Source of the DNA: Myxococcus dinghuensis | GTDB lineage: Bacteria > Myxococcota > Myxococcia > Myxococcales > Myxococcaceae | Length of the DNA stretch: 64,000 nucleotides | Reading direction: 5' to 3' | Assembly: GCF_024198235.1 (NCBI RefSeq) | Contig: NZ_JAKCFB010000023.1 | Coordinates: forward strand, 83,342-147,341 | Shown: in pieces, positions 1 to 7,583 of the stretch | Position numbering within the stretch: position 1 is the first letter of the stretch | How the letters are laid out: each line of letters starts with the position of its first letter | Notes under the pieces: generated by a model | Database searches by the model: none | Told to the model about the DNA's origin: nothing | Seen by the model: only the letters and a program-made list of their open reading frames with translations | Made by a program: the position numbers and the translations under genes

Positions 1-1069
1 CGGCCTGCTCCTCCGTGGCCGCGTCCTCGCGGTCCGTGCGGACCAGCGTCCAGTGCGCCTCCTTCGGCTTGCGGGTGAGCGCCACCTCCAACTGCTCGCG
101 GATGAGGCGCGCCTTCTCCTCGATGTCGAGGCCCACGAGGATGAACGTCGCCTCGTTCTTGTAGCCGCCCAGGTTGTTGAGACAGACCTTCACCGTGGGC
201 GGCGGCGGCTCGCCCTTCACGCCGGTGATTCGCACGCGGTCCTTCCCGTCCGGCGAGAGCTGGATGGAGTCGAAGCGCGCCGTCGCGTCCGGCCCGGCGT
301 ACCGGGCCCCGGTGATTTCATAGACGAGCTGCGCGAGCACCGTGTCCACCGTCACCGCGCCGCCCGTGCCCTCGTGCTTGGAGATGACGGACGAGCCGTC
401 CGCGAAGAGGTCCGCCAGCGGGAAGCCGGGGCGGCGCACGTCCACCTCCTTGAAGAAGGAGTAGTTGCCGCCCGTCGCCTGCGTGCCGCACTCCAGGACG
501 TGGCCGGCCACCATGGCGCCCGCGAGCTGGTCCCAGTCGTCCCGCTTCCAGCCGAAGTGCGCCGCGGCCGGGCCCACCACGAGCGAGGCGTCCGTCACGC
601 GGCCGGTGACGACCACGTCCGCGCCCGCGCGCAGACACTCGGCGATGCCCCAGCCGCCCAGGTACGCGTTCGCGGTGAGCGGCGCGCCCAGGCCCAGCTC
701 GTCCGTGCTGCCGGAGAGGTCATCCCCCTCGACGTGCGCGATGCGCGCCTTCAACCCGAGCTTGCCGTTGAGCTCCCTCAGCGCCGTGGCGAGGCCCGCG
801 GGGTTGAGGCCGCCCGCGTTGACGACGACCTTCACCTTCTTGTCGAGCGCCAACCCGAGGCATTGCTCCATCTGCTTCAGGAACGTCTTCGCGTAGCCGG
901 TGTTCGGGTCCTTCATCCGGTCGCGGCCGAGAATCAACATCGTCAGCTCGGCCAGGTAGTCGCCGGTGAGGACATCCAGCCGACCACCTTCCAACATCTC
1001 CCGGACGGCCGAGAACCGGTCGCCGTAGAAGCCCGACGCGTTGCCGATTCGGAGGGGGGACTCGCTCAT
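1..1069 (-). CDS. AtuA-family (DUF1446) acyclic terpene utilisation-like protein, C terminus beyond window
   Basis: The minus strand is open from an ATG at 1069 to the window edge, about 356 codons, so the C terminus is missing. Translation begins MSESPLRIGNASGFYGDR and continues with DVLTGDYLAELTMLILGRDR and VVVNAGGLNPAGLA, which are hallmarks of the AtuA/DUF1446 family. In Pseudomonas, AtuA belongs to the acyclic terpene/branched-chain acyl-CoA degradation cluster, though its exact reaction is not settled; a CoA-ester role is inferred from family context. The gene diverges from a TetR regulator and shares a 142-bp control region with it that contains a perfect palindrome, so joint control by that regulator is likely. 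Acyl-CoA carboxylase or dehydrogenase genes would be expected to the left, outside the window. Confidence 0.88.
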   Translation of the reverse strand, partial: MSESPLRIGNASGFYGDRFSAVREMLEGGRLDVLTGDYLAELTMLILGRDRMKDPNTGYAKTFLKQMEQCLGLALDKKVKVVVNAGGLNPAGLATALRELNGKLGLKARIAHVEGDDLSGSTDELGLGAPLTANAYLGGWGIAECLRAGADVVVTGRVTDASLVVGPAAAHFGWKRDDWDQLAGAMVAGHVLECGTQATGGNYSFFKEVDVRRPGFPLADLFADGSSVISKHEGTGGAVTVDTVLAQLVYEITGARYAGPDATARFDSIQLSPDGKDRVRITGVKGEPPPPTVKVCLNNLGGYKNEATFILVGLDIEEKARLIREQLEVALTRKPKEAHWTLVRTDREDAATEEQA

Positions 1070-1159
1070 GCGCTCTCCACTCGGCCAGGACGCTCGCTCC
1101 CTCGGAGCATGGGAGCCCCAGGTCCGGCCTGAATGCGGGGAGTCTGGGAGGCAGGTCCA

Positions 1160-1185
1160 AAAAAAGCAAGCGCGCTTGCTTTTTT
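1160..1185. promoter_or_regulatory. Perfect 26-bp palindrome, probable TetR operator
   Basis: Six A, then GCAAG, CG|CG, CTTGC, then six T: every position is symmetric about 1172/1173. It lies between two divergent start codons, 91 bp from the atuA-like start and 25 bp before the regulator's GTG. That position fits an operator read by the adjacent TetR protein and controlling both directions. The run of six T after a GC stem also resembles a terminator, but neither flanking gene ends here, so an operator is preferred. Confidence 0.75.
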
Positions 1186-1210
1186 CCAGGCTGCCTCACA
1201 AGCTGGGTCC

Positions 1211-1837
1211 GTGAGCGAGGCCACGGGGAGGCAGGAGCAGGAGCGCAGCCGCATCACCCGTCAGCGGTTGATGGAGGCGGCCATCAGCGCCCTGTCCGAG
1301 CTGGGCTGGACGGGGGCGACGATGTCCGTCATCGCCGAGCGAGCGGGCGTGTCCCGAGGTGCGTGTCAGCACCACTTCCCCACCCGCAGCGACCTGGTGG
1401 CGGCGGCCGTGGAGTACTTCGGCCACCAGCAGGTGGAGGAGCTGCGTCGCCGGGCCGCCCAGCTACCGGCCGGCGGAGGGCGGACGGAGACCATCCTCCA
1501 CATGCTCGCGGACTTCTATACCCAGCGGACCTTCGTGGTGGCCGCGCAGCTGTGGACGGCGGCGAAGACGGACAAGGAGCTGCACGCGCAGCTGTTGCCG
1601 GTGGAGACGCGGGTGGGCCGGGAGATGCACCGGCTCGCCGTGGGGTTGCTCGGGGTGGACGACCGGGAGCCGGGCGTGCGCGAGCTGGTGCAGGCGACGC
1701 TGGATTTGATTCGGGGGCTCGGGCTGGCGAACCTGCTCAGGGACGACAGCGCGCGCCGGAAGAAGATCCTCCACCGCTGGGCGGAGACGCTGGAGGACGC
1801 GCTGCGTCCGCGGCGGGGCCGCAGGGCGGGGGACTGA
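1211..1837 (+). CDS. TetR/AcrR family transcriptional regulator
   Basis: A 208-residue protein with an N-terminal TetR helix-turn-helix: SRITRQRLMEAAISALSEL, then ATMSVIAERAGVSRGACQHH and FPTRSDLVAAAVEYF, the usual three-helix DNA-binding domain with its Y/F-x-H-F turn. The rest is a ligand-binding helical domain of normal length. I take the GTG at 1211 as the start: an in-frame ATG at 1133 would read through the 26-bp palindrome and add 26 residues not seen in the family. The next gene, an SDR oxidoreductase, follows after 41 bp in the same direction, and the AtuA-like gene diverges. The expected role is repression of both units until an acyl-CoA or terpenoid ligand binds; the ligand is inference. 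Confidence 0.88.
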   Translation: MSEATGRQEQERSRITRQRLMEAAISALSELGWTGATMSVIAERAGVSRGACQHHFPTRSDLVAAAVEYFGHQQVEELRRRAAQLPAGGGRTETILHMLADFYTQRTFVVAAQLWTAAKTDKELHAQLLPVETRVGREMHRLAVGLLGVDDREPGVRELVQATLDLIRGLGLANLLRDDSARRKKILHRWAETLEDALRPRRGRRAGD

Positions 1838-1878
1838 ACAGCACGGCCCCGGGTGACGGGGTCTCATCGGGAGAGGGC

Positions 1879-2751
1879 ATGGGCTACCGCTCTGTATTCG
1901 CGCCGGGGAGTTTCAAGGGTCGCAACGTCATCGTGACGGGGGGCGGCAGTGGCATCGGCCGCTGCACGGCGCACGAGCTGGCGTCGCTCGGGGCGCACGT
2001 CATCCTGGTGGGCCGCAAGCCGGACAAGCTGGAGAAGGTGGCGGCGGAGCTTCGCGAGGACGGCGGGGAGTGCTCGTTGGAGGCGGTGGACATCCGCGAC
2101 GAGGAGGGCGTGAAGGCGACGGTGGCGCGCATCGTGGCGGCGCGCGGGCGCATCCACGGCCTGGTGAACAACGCGGGTGGACAGTTCCCGTCGCCGCTGT
2201 CGGCCATCTCGAAGAAGGGCTTCGAGGCGGTAGTGGCCACCAACCTGACGGGCGGCTTCCTGATGGCGCGCGAGGTGTACACCCAGTCGATGAGCACGCA
2301 CGGTGGCTCCATCGTGAACATGCTGGCGGACGCGTGGGGTGGCATGCCGGGGATGGGGCACTCGGGCGCGGCGCGGATGGGCATGCTCAACCTGACGCAG
2401 ACGGCGGCGGTGGAGTGGGCCGCGTCGGGTGTGCGCGTCAACGCGGTGGCGCCGGGCTGGGTGGCGTCGAGCGGCATGGACAGCTACCAGGACGAGGGCG
2501 TCAAGGCGCTGATTCCGCTGCTCAAGAAGGAGGTGCCGCTCCAGCGGCTGGCCACGGAGGCGGAGGTGAGCGGCGCCATCGTGTTCCTGCTGTCGGACGT
2601 GGCGGCGTTCATCACCGGCGACGTCATCAAGATCGACGGCGGCGCGTCGTGCAACACGAAGATCTTCCCCCTGGACGAGTCCACCGCGTCGCAGCCCTAC
2701 GAGGGCTTCCACCGCGCGGCCGCCCCCCGCATCCTGGGAGGTGAGGGATAG
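1879..2751 (+). CDS. SDR family oxidoreductase, peroxisomal trans-2-enoyl-CoA reductase (PECR)-like
   Basis: A 290-residue short-chain dehydrogenase/reductase. It has the Rossmann TGGGSGIGR nucleotide loop (residues about 18-26), the NNAG motif, NLTGG and the PG motif VNAVAPGW. Where classical SDRs carry Tyr-x3-Lys, this protein reads MGHSGAARMGMLNLTQ, the pattern seen in mammalian PECR, which reduces trans-2-enoyl-CoA with NADPH. An acyl-CoA reductase role is therefore more likely than an alcohol dehydrogenase role. RVGRK-type residues after beta-2 (VGRKPDK) favour NADPH. It is 41 bp downstream of the TetR gene, consistent with an operon, and next to an AtuA-like gene, pointing to branched or unsaturated acyl-CoA metabolism. 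The start is the first ATG after GGGAGAGGGC, a good ribosome site. Confidence 0.87.
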   Translation: MGYRSVFAPGSFKGRNVIVTGGGSGIGRCTAHELASLGAHVILVGRKPDKLEKVAAELREDGGECSLEAVDIRDEEGVKATVARIVAARGRIHGLVNNAGGQFPSPLSAISKKGFEAVVATNLTGGFLMAREVYTQSMSTHGGSIVNMLADAWGGMPGMGHSGAARMGMLNLTQTAAVEWAASGVRVNAVAPGWVASSGMDSYQDEGVKALIPLLKKEVPLQRLATEAEVSGAIVFLLSDVAAFITGDVIKIDGGASCNTKIFPLDESTASQPYEGFHRAAAPRILGGEG

Positions 2752-2846
2752 GGGTGGCGCGCGGGCGCTCGGAAGACTGACCGCTGGAGGGCACCGCTCC
2801 CATCAGGGAGGATGCAGCGAAGGCCGAGCCGCCCTAGAGTGGAATC

Positions 2847-3053
2847 ATGGACATGCGGGAGCAACTGCGACAGGCCTTTCCCAGCTACGGCCCTCACTGG
2901 GACGCCGCCATCGACGCGGGCGTCGACGTGTCGCTGCTCCTGCACAACCTCGAGCTCACCCCCACCGAACGCATCGAGCAGTTGCAGCGGATGACGGAGT
3001 TGTACGAGGCCCTGCGCCCCAAGGACGCGGCCGGTGATGCAACGAACCCCTGA
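2847..3053 (+). CDS. Small helical protein, possible antitoxin-like partner of a nucleotidyltransferase
   Basis: A 68-residue acidic protein beginning MDMREQLRQAFPSYG, with a later LTPTERIEQLQRMTELYEAL segment predicted to be helical. No signal peptide or membrane segment is visible. It overlaps the start of the following nucleotidyltransferase gene by about 20 bp, so the two are translationally coupled. The pattern of a small protein (ending in a TPTER-x-EQL-x-ELYEALRP stretch) preceding a pol-beta-type nucleotidyltransferase suggests a two-gene toxin-antitoxin-like module; this is inference. I do not recognise a named family. The reading frame itself is intact even though its partner is broken. 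Confidence 0.6.
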   Translation: MDMREQLRQAFPSYGPHWDAAIDAGVDVSLLLHNLELTPTERIEQLQRMTELYEALRPKDAAGDATNP

Positions 3054-3419
3054 GCTCCTGCGCCTGCTCCTCGAGGCAGGCGTCCAGTTCGTCGTCATCG
3101 GCGGTGTCGCGGCGGTCGCGCATGGCTCCGCGACCTTCACGCTCGACCTGGACATCGTCGCGCCGTTCACCGAGGACAACCTCGCGAAGCTGTTGGGAGC
3201 ACTTGCTCCGTACCAACCGCGTTATGCGCTGGCGGTCCCCAAACGGCCTGTCACGGAGTCTGCCTCGGAACTGGCGACGTACCGGAACCTCTACCTGCTG
3301 ACCGACCTGGGACGTCTCGACATCCTGTCCACGGTGGCCCCCATCGGGGACCATGGGACCGGGTCGTCGAGCGCGAATTGCTGGCACTCAGGGAGCGCCA
3401 GACAGCCACGAAGTCCTAG
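3034..3419 (+). pseudogene. Pol-beta-type nucleotidyltransferase, truncated by internal deletion and frameshift
   Basis: The first about 105 residues are a recognisable nucleotidyltransferase: VVIGGVAAVAHGS carries the Gly-Gly motif and TLDLDIVAPF the Asp-x-Asp metal site, followed by LYLLTDLGRLDILSTVAPIG. The frame then becomes meaningless at about 3352. In another frame DRVVERELLALRERQTATKS follows, ending at a TAG at 3417-3419; this looks like the normal C-terminal helix of such proteins. The roughly 40 residues usually found in between are absent, so an internal deletion that also shifted frame is the simplest reading. It overlaps the small ORF upstream. Catalytic residues remain, but the fold is probably incomplete. 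AbiEii-like or MNT-like toxins are the closest relatives I can suggest. Confidence 0.6.
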
Positions 3420-3491
3420 CATCGAATTCCAAACACCCTATTCCCATTCCATTGTCAGTCATGCGAGAAGCCGCGCACGCCAATACCAAAG

Positions 3492-4734
3492 GTGTGGTGG
3501 GGGTTGTTGGGTCTGGTGTTGTCCACGGGCTGTGCGGGGACGCGAGCGCTGTGTCCCAAGGAGGGGGACGGGTCTGGTCGGAGGTCCGGAGCGAGCACTT
3601 CCGCCTCCACACGGACCTGTCGCCGGACGTCGCCGCGAAGTCCGCCGTCGAGTTGGAGAAGCTCCGCCGCGCGCTGCTGCTGGCCTGGGGCACGGACTTC
3701 AATCCGGAAGGCTCCGTCGACGTCATCCTCCTGCGCAACACGAGCGAGATGGCCGAGTTCACCCAGGGGCGCTACGTCGGCTTCGTGTCCACCACGGAGC
3801 GTGGCCCGCTGCTCGTCATGTCCGGCGAAGGCTACGTCCTGGACAACGGCCCGGAGCAGCGCCTCCAGACGCATGAGCTGGCCCACCAGCTCAGCCAGCA
3901 CGTCCTCCTGCGCCAGCCCCGCTGGCTCGCGGAGGGACTCGCCCAGTACCTGGAGACCACCCACATCAAACCCAGCACCGGCGAGGCCGTGCTCGGCCGG
4001 GTGAACACCAACAGCCGCGACTACGTGACGCGCCGGGGCTGGCTCGACCTCGACGAGCTGTGGGAGTGGGACCAGAAGGACTCGCTGAGCGAGGCCGAGG
4101 GCCAGCGCTGGACAGCGCCGAGGTCCACGCCAACCGCGGCTTCCTCTTCATGCGCGCCCCAGGCGAGCTGACGAAGGAGCAGCGCCTGCAGAAGGCCCGC
4201 GCGGAGCTGGACCAGGCCCTCGTCGAGGACCCGACCAACGTCAGCGCCGCCGTCCTCGCCTCGCAGCTGTCCACCCATCGCGAGGAGCACCTCACCCGCG
4301 CCCGCGCCCTCGTGAAGGCGCATCCCGACGACGGCCGTGGCTGGGACCTGCTGGCGGAGATGCTGACCGACGAGAACGAGCCCGAGGCCCTCCAGCAAGC
4401 CCGCGAGTCCGCCGCGCGGCTGATGCCCCACGACGTGCGCATGCTGACCAGCCTCGTCCAGCACTACGGGATGACCTTCCAGCCGGAGAAGGGCCTGCCC
4501 GTGGCGAAGCGCGCCGTGGAGCTCTCCCCGGGCGACCCGTACGGCCTCGCCATCCAGGCCGCCCTGCTCTTCCAGGTCAACCGCTGCCCGGAGGCCGTCG
4601 GCTTCCAGCGCCGCGCCGTGGACATGCTGCACGAGTCGTACGCGCCCGCCTTCCGCCAGCAGTTGCGCGAGCGCCTCCAGATTTTCGAGGCGAAGTGCGG
4701 CACCAACGCCGCGGTCTCCAAGCCGACGCCGTGA
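3492..4734 (+). pseudogene. Lipoprotein peptidase (HExxH, DUF1570-like) with C-terminal TPRs, frameshifted and internally deleted
   Basis: Three frames together make one gene. From GTG 3492 a lipoprotein signal reads MWWGLLGLVLSTGCAG. The frame shifts in the G-rich tract near 3555-3565; the second frame gives a peptidase domain from VWSEVRSEHFRLHTDLSP to about 4110, with the zinc motif THELAHQLSQH and a later GLAQYLE glutamate. The third frame runs from about 4115 to the TGA at 4732-4734 and encodes tetratricopeptide-like helices (RALDS/ALDSAEVHANRGFLF, then KARAELDQALVEDP). Related proteins have well over 50 residues between the peptidase core and the TPRs that are missing here. Both defects make a functional full-length product unlikely, unless the G-tract difference is a sequencing error. 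Confidence 0.7.
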
Positions 4735-4789
4735 CGTCGTCCCCGTGAAGCGCGGGCGCCAGCGACGACGTGCTGGCGCCCGAGTCGAT

Positions 4790-5359
4790 TCAGCGCGGCG
4801 CGGGCCCCGCGTCCGTGCCGCCGTCCCTCCACCACGAGGGCACCGGGCTGACCGGCTCGCCCCAGGTGGTGTCGCCCACCGGCAGCGAGGACGCGTCCGA
4901 CGAAGGCTCCACCGTCCCCGCGTCGGACGCGGGCGTCGCCGCGTCCGGCTCTCCGTCGAACAGCCGCCGCAGGATGCGCCCGTCCCTGCCGATGGCGTAG
5001 CGCGCGCCCCCATCCAGCATGCGCGGCTCCGCGCCACACGCCGCCGGGTCCGCGGCGATGCCCACGAAGGACACGTCGCCTTCCCGCAGCACGCGGTAGC
5101 GATAGGACTCCTGCCGGTTCCAGCACGAGCGCCCGCGCGCGTCCGGCGGGAGGAAGTCGTCCGCCGCGACGGACAACGCCCGCAGCGTCTCCCCGTCCAT
5201 CACCGCGGGCTGCCCCTGCGCCGGGAGCGGAGTGCCCTGCTCCCCGAGCGCCGCCGGGAAGGTGACGGACAGGTCCTCCTGGGGCGGCTCGGAGCGCGCA
5301 CCCGCGTGGTGCACGCAGCTCGACGCCAGCGCCAACACGGGCAGGAGCGAGAGTCTCAT
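4790..5359 (-). CDS. Hypothetical lipoprotein, coupled to upstream lipoprotein gene
   Basis: A 189-residue protein with a short signal MRLSLLPVLALASSCVHH whose LASSC ends in a lipobox cysteine. No family is recognised. The mature part is rich in Asp, Pro and Ala, with a C-terminal stretch of DAATPASDAGTVEPSSDAS type that resembles linker sequence in myxobacterial surface lipoproteins. I place the start at 5359 because the ATG overlaps the stop of the upstream gene as ATGA, a classic translational coupling; an ATG seven codons earlier would lengthen the signal without a ribosome site. It probably sits in the outer membrane with its partner. Confidence 0.75.
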   Translation of the reverse strand: MRLSLLPVLALASSCVHHAGARSEPPQEDLSVTFPAALGEQGTPLPAQGQPAVMDGETLRALSVAADDFLPPDARGRSCWNRQESYRYRVLREGDVSFVGIAADPAACGAEPRMLDGGARYAIGRDGRILRRLFDGEPDAATPASDAGTVEPSSDASSLPVGDTTWGEPVSPVPSWWRDGGTDAGPAPR

Positions 5360-6120
5360 GGTGTCCTGCTCCTGTCGCACGGGCGGCTCGCCTTCTGGAC
5401 GGTGAAGCGGCGCTCCTCGCCGTCCGACCAGCTCACCGCACCGGTCTGCTCACACCGCCAGTCGTCGCCCGCGCGCGTCCACTTCAACAACTGGCCCGTC
5501 AGGGGGATGTACTGATGGAAGCCGTCGCACGACGGCTCCGACACGTTCCGCGAGAAGAAGGCGACGATGGAGAGCCTCAGCCGTCCGTCCTTCGTCTCGC
5601 TCTCGAAGCCGTGGGCCACGCCCTCCGAGACGATGAACTGGATGTCGTTCTCCGTCAGGCTGCTGCCGTACGGATGGTTGTGGAGCGCGTAGATGTACCG
5701 GATGGCGTCCGCCGGATAGCGGGGGTCATCCACCCACGACGGGAGCAGGCAGCTCTTGCTGCGCTGGAGCGGATCCACCCGCGACTGGTCGGTCAGCTTG
5801 CTCACCACGTAGTGCTGATCCGGCGTGTAGTACATCCAGGCGCAGTACTCACTCGAGACCCGCCACCGGACGCCGAAGTCCGGGTGGTCCCGCCCACCCG
5901 CGCTCGCATGGGGCTTGGTGAGGATCTTCCCGCACGCCGCGAGCAACGCACTCGACGGAGAGTCGAACGGCCCCAGCAGGGGCCCCGGCAGCTTGTCCAG
6001 GAACGGCGCCCCGGGCGCGGGACGCACGATGTCCGGGTCCGCCACCGGGGACGAGGCGCAGCCTCCCAGCCACAACAGGAGGACCAGGGCCTCGTGATGC
6101 CGACGCGCCTCCGCCCTCAT
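5356..6120 (-). CDS. Lipoprotein with JAB/MPN-like HNHP motif
   Basis: A 254-residue protein with signal LVLLLWLGGCASS, lipobox Cys near residue 21. The central part reads RYIYALHNHPYGSSLTENDI. His-x-His-Pro followed after a few residues by Thr-x2-Asp resembles the JAMM metalloprotease signature (H-x-H-P-x5/6-S/T-x2-D) as found in RadC-like and DUF4329-type domains. One residue fewer separates His from Ser/Thr than in RadC, so catalytic zinc binding is possible but not certain. Four or more cysteines in the mature protein suggest disulfides in the periplasm or at the surface. Its stop overlaps the start of the next lipoprotein, so the two are made together. Peptidase or deubiquitinase-like isopeptidase activity is inference. 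Confidence 0.72.
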   Translation of the reverse strand: MRAEARRHHEALVLLLWLGGCASSPVADPDIVRPAPGAPFLDKLPGPLLGPFDSPSSALLAACGKILTKPHASAGGRDHPDFGVRWRVSSEYCAWMYYTPDQHYVVSKLTDQSRVDPLQRSKSCLLPSWVDDPRYPADAIRYIYALHNHPYGSSLTENDIQFIVSEGVAHGFESETKDGRLRLSIVAFFSRNVSEPSCDGFHQYIPLTGQLLKWTRAGDDWRCEQTGAVSWSDGEERRFTVQKASRPCDRSRTP

Positions 6121-6292
6121 CCTCCGCGTCCTCCTCGTGGCAACGCGCCTTCCACGCGCGACACCAGCCTAGCGAGGGCGCTTCCCGGCCCTCAAGCCAA
6201 ATCTAGCTAAACACGACTAGTTGGAAAATATCGGCGCCAGCCACCCCCACCTACCCCGGTCCGGTACGCACGCGGCCCGCGCTCCACTTGAA

Positions 6293-6335
6293 CTTGACCG
6301 CTCGTCCAACAACCATTACTTGAACGCTCGTCCAA
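6293..6335 (+). promoter_or_regulatory. Twin palindromic operators upstream of TetR-DoxX operon
   Basis: Two 17-bp direct copies, CTTGACCGCTCGTCCAA at 6293 and CTTGAACGCTCGTCCAA at 6319, differ at one base and are spaced 26 bp apart start to start. Each copy is itself an inverted repeat of the form TTGnACGnnCGTnCAA (the first copy has one mismatch). The pair ends 29 bp before the TetR start codon. This is the expected arrangement for an autoregulating TetR dimer pair. Confidence 0.75.
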
Positions 6336-6364
6336 AAATCACATGGACCACGAGGGCTGTGCGC

Positions 6365-6952
6365 ATGGGTCGACCGAAGTCATTCGATGAGGACGCGGTG
6401 CTGGACCGCGCCATCGAGCAGTTCTGGGCGACGGGCTACCACGCCGTCTCGGTCCGGGACCTGGAGGCCAGCACGGGGGTATTGAAGGGGAGCCTGTACG
6501 CGGCCTTCGGCGACAAGCGGGCCCTCTTCATCGCCGCGCTGCTGCGCTACGCCAGCCAGAGCGCGGACCAGATTCGCGAGCTGCTGGCCCACGGGGAGAC
6601 ACCTCGGGACGGGTTGGAGCACTACCTGCGCGTGCGGGGGAGGGACTGCACCGGTCCCCACCGGACGCGGGGGTGCCTGCTCGCCAACACGGCGGCGGAG
6701 GTCGCGCCGCACGACGCGGAGATTCGCGCCGTCGTGGGGCAGTCCTTCGAGAAGCTCGCCGACGCCCTCGTCCCCGCCATCCGCGCCGCGCAGGCCCAGC
6801 GGCTCATCAACCGGCGCCACGAGGCGAAGGAGCTCGCCGCGCACCTCGTGGTGCTCGTGCAGGGCATGAGCGTGGTGGGGAAGACGGAGCCGGACTCCTC
6901 CCTCATCCGCTCCTCCCTGCGCTTCGCCCTCACCCTGTTGAACCCCGACTGA
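6365..6952 (+). CDS. TetR/AcrR family transcriptional regulator
   Basis: A 195-residue regulator starting MGRPKSFDEDAVLDRAIEQF, with GYHAVSVRDLEASTGVLKGS as the helix-turn-helix and LYAAFGDKRALFIAALLRY closing the DNA-binding domain. The C-terminal part has CLLANTAAEVAPHD, common in TetR proteins of the AcuR/NemR-like group that sense electrophiles. The start at 6365 is chosen because the family starts with GRPK just after Met and because twin operators occupy 6293-6335. It lies 14 bp upstream of a DoxX gene and is expected to repress itself and doxX. The inducer is unknown. Confidence 0.88.
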   Translation: MGRPKSFDEDAVLDRAIEQFWATGYHAVSVRDLEASTGVLKGSLYAAFGDKRALFIAALLRYASQSADQIRELLAHGETPRDGLEHYLRVRGRDCTGPHRTRGCLLANTAAEVAPHDAEIRAVVGQSFEKLADALVPAIRAAQAQRLINRRHEAKELAAHLVVLVQGMSVVGKTEPDSSLIRSSLRFALTLLNPD

Positions 6953-6966
6953 CCCCAGGACCTCCC

Positions 6967-7509
6967 ATGTCACCCAAGCTGTCCCACTTCCTCGTCGACC
7001 CCCGCGACGCGTCGTCCTCCCTCTCCACGGGCCTGCTGGTGCTCCGCGTCCTCACGGGCGGCCTGATGGCCCTGCACGGCGCCGGGAAGATGCTCACCCC
7101 CTTCACCTGGATGGGCGAGGGCGCCCCCGTCCCCGGGTTCCTCCAGTTCCTCGGCGCCGCGGCCGAGTTCTTCGGTGGCCTCGCGTGGATGGTCGGGCTG
7201 GCCACGCCGCTGGCGACGCTGGGCATCGCCGTGACGATGCTGGTGGGCATCCTCATCGCCCACATCCCGCTGGGCGACCCGTTCATCCGCCTGAGCGTCA
7301 TGGGCGCCACCACCGGCCCGGGCGAGCCGTTCGGCGTGCTGCCCACCTGGCTGGTGCGCGCCGGCGGACGCAGCGCGGGCGGCTCCGGCTCCTCCGAGCT
7401 GGCCACCCTGTACATCGCCGTCTCCGCGATGCTCCTCGCCGCAGGCCCCGGGCGCTTCTCGCTCGACGCCTTCGTGTCCCGACGGTTCGCCGCGCGCGCC
7501 ACGGCCTGA
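6967..7509 (+). CDS. DoxX family membrane protein
   Basis: A 180-residue integral membrane protein with four hydrophobic segments: LLVLRVLTGGLMALHGAGKM, LGAAAEFFGGLAWMVGLATP, LATLGIAVTMLVGILIAHIP and LATLYIAVSAMLLAAGP. The first segment with its HGxxK pattern is typical of DoxX/SURF4-like proteins, which are associated with quinone or thiol redox chemistry in the inner membrane. It follows the TetR gene by 14 bp and should share its promoter and operators. Upstream CCAGGACCTCCC offers a weak ribosome site. Function beyond the family level cannot be read from sequence. Confidence 0.85.
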   Translation: MSPKLSHFLVDPRDASSSLSTGLLVLRVLTGGLMALHGAGKMLTPFTWMGEGAPVPGFLQFLGAAAEFFGGLAWMVGLATPLATLGIAVTMLVGILIAHIPLGDPFIRLSVMGATTGPGEPFGVLPTWLVRAGGRSAGGSGSSELATLYIAVSAMLLAAGPGRFSLDAFVSRRFAARATA

Positions 7510-7530
7510 ACGGACTGCCCTGAAAAGGCA

Positions 7531-7562
7531 CGGGCCCGGGACCCCTGTCGGCCCCGAGCCCG
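7531..7562. terminator. Bidirectional hairpin between convergent genes
   Basis: CGGGCCCGGGACC at 7531-7543 pairs with GGCCCCGAGCCCG at 7550-7562 (11 of 13 positions, 6-nt loop). It sits between the ends of doxX and the convergent amidohydrolase gene. There is no T-run, so it may act with Rho or as a barrier. Confidence 0.6.
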
Positions 7563-7583
7563 CGTCACCTCACGACACCGCGC

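Noticed and set aside
1160..1185. Palindrome with T-run as an intrinsic terminator
   Set aside because: Both neighbouring genes start, not end, here.
2847..4734. Transposon insertion as cause of the broken genes
   Set aside because: No transposase, terminal repeats or target duplications are present; deletions and frameshifts explain the data.
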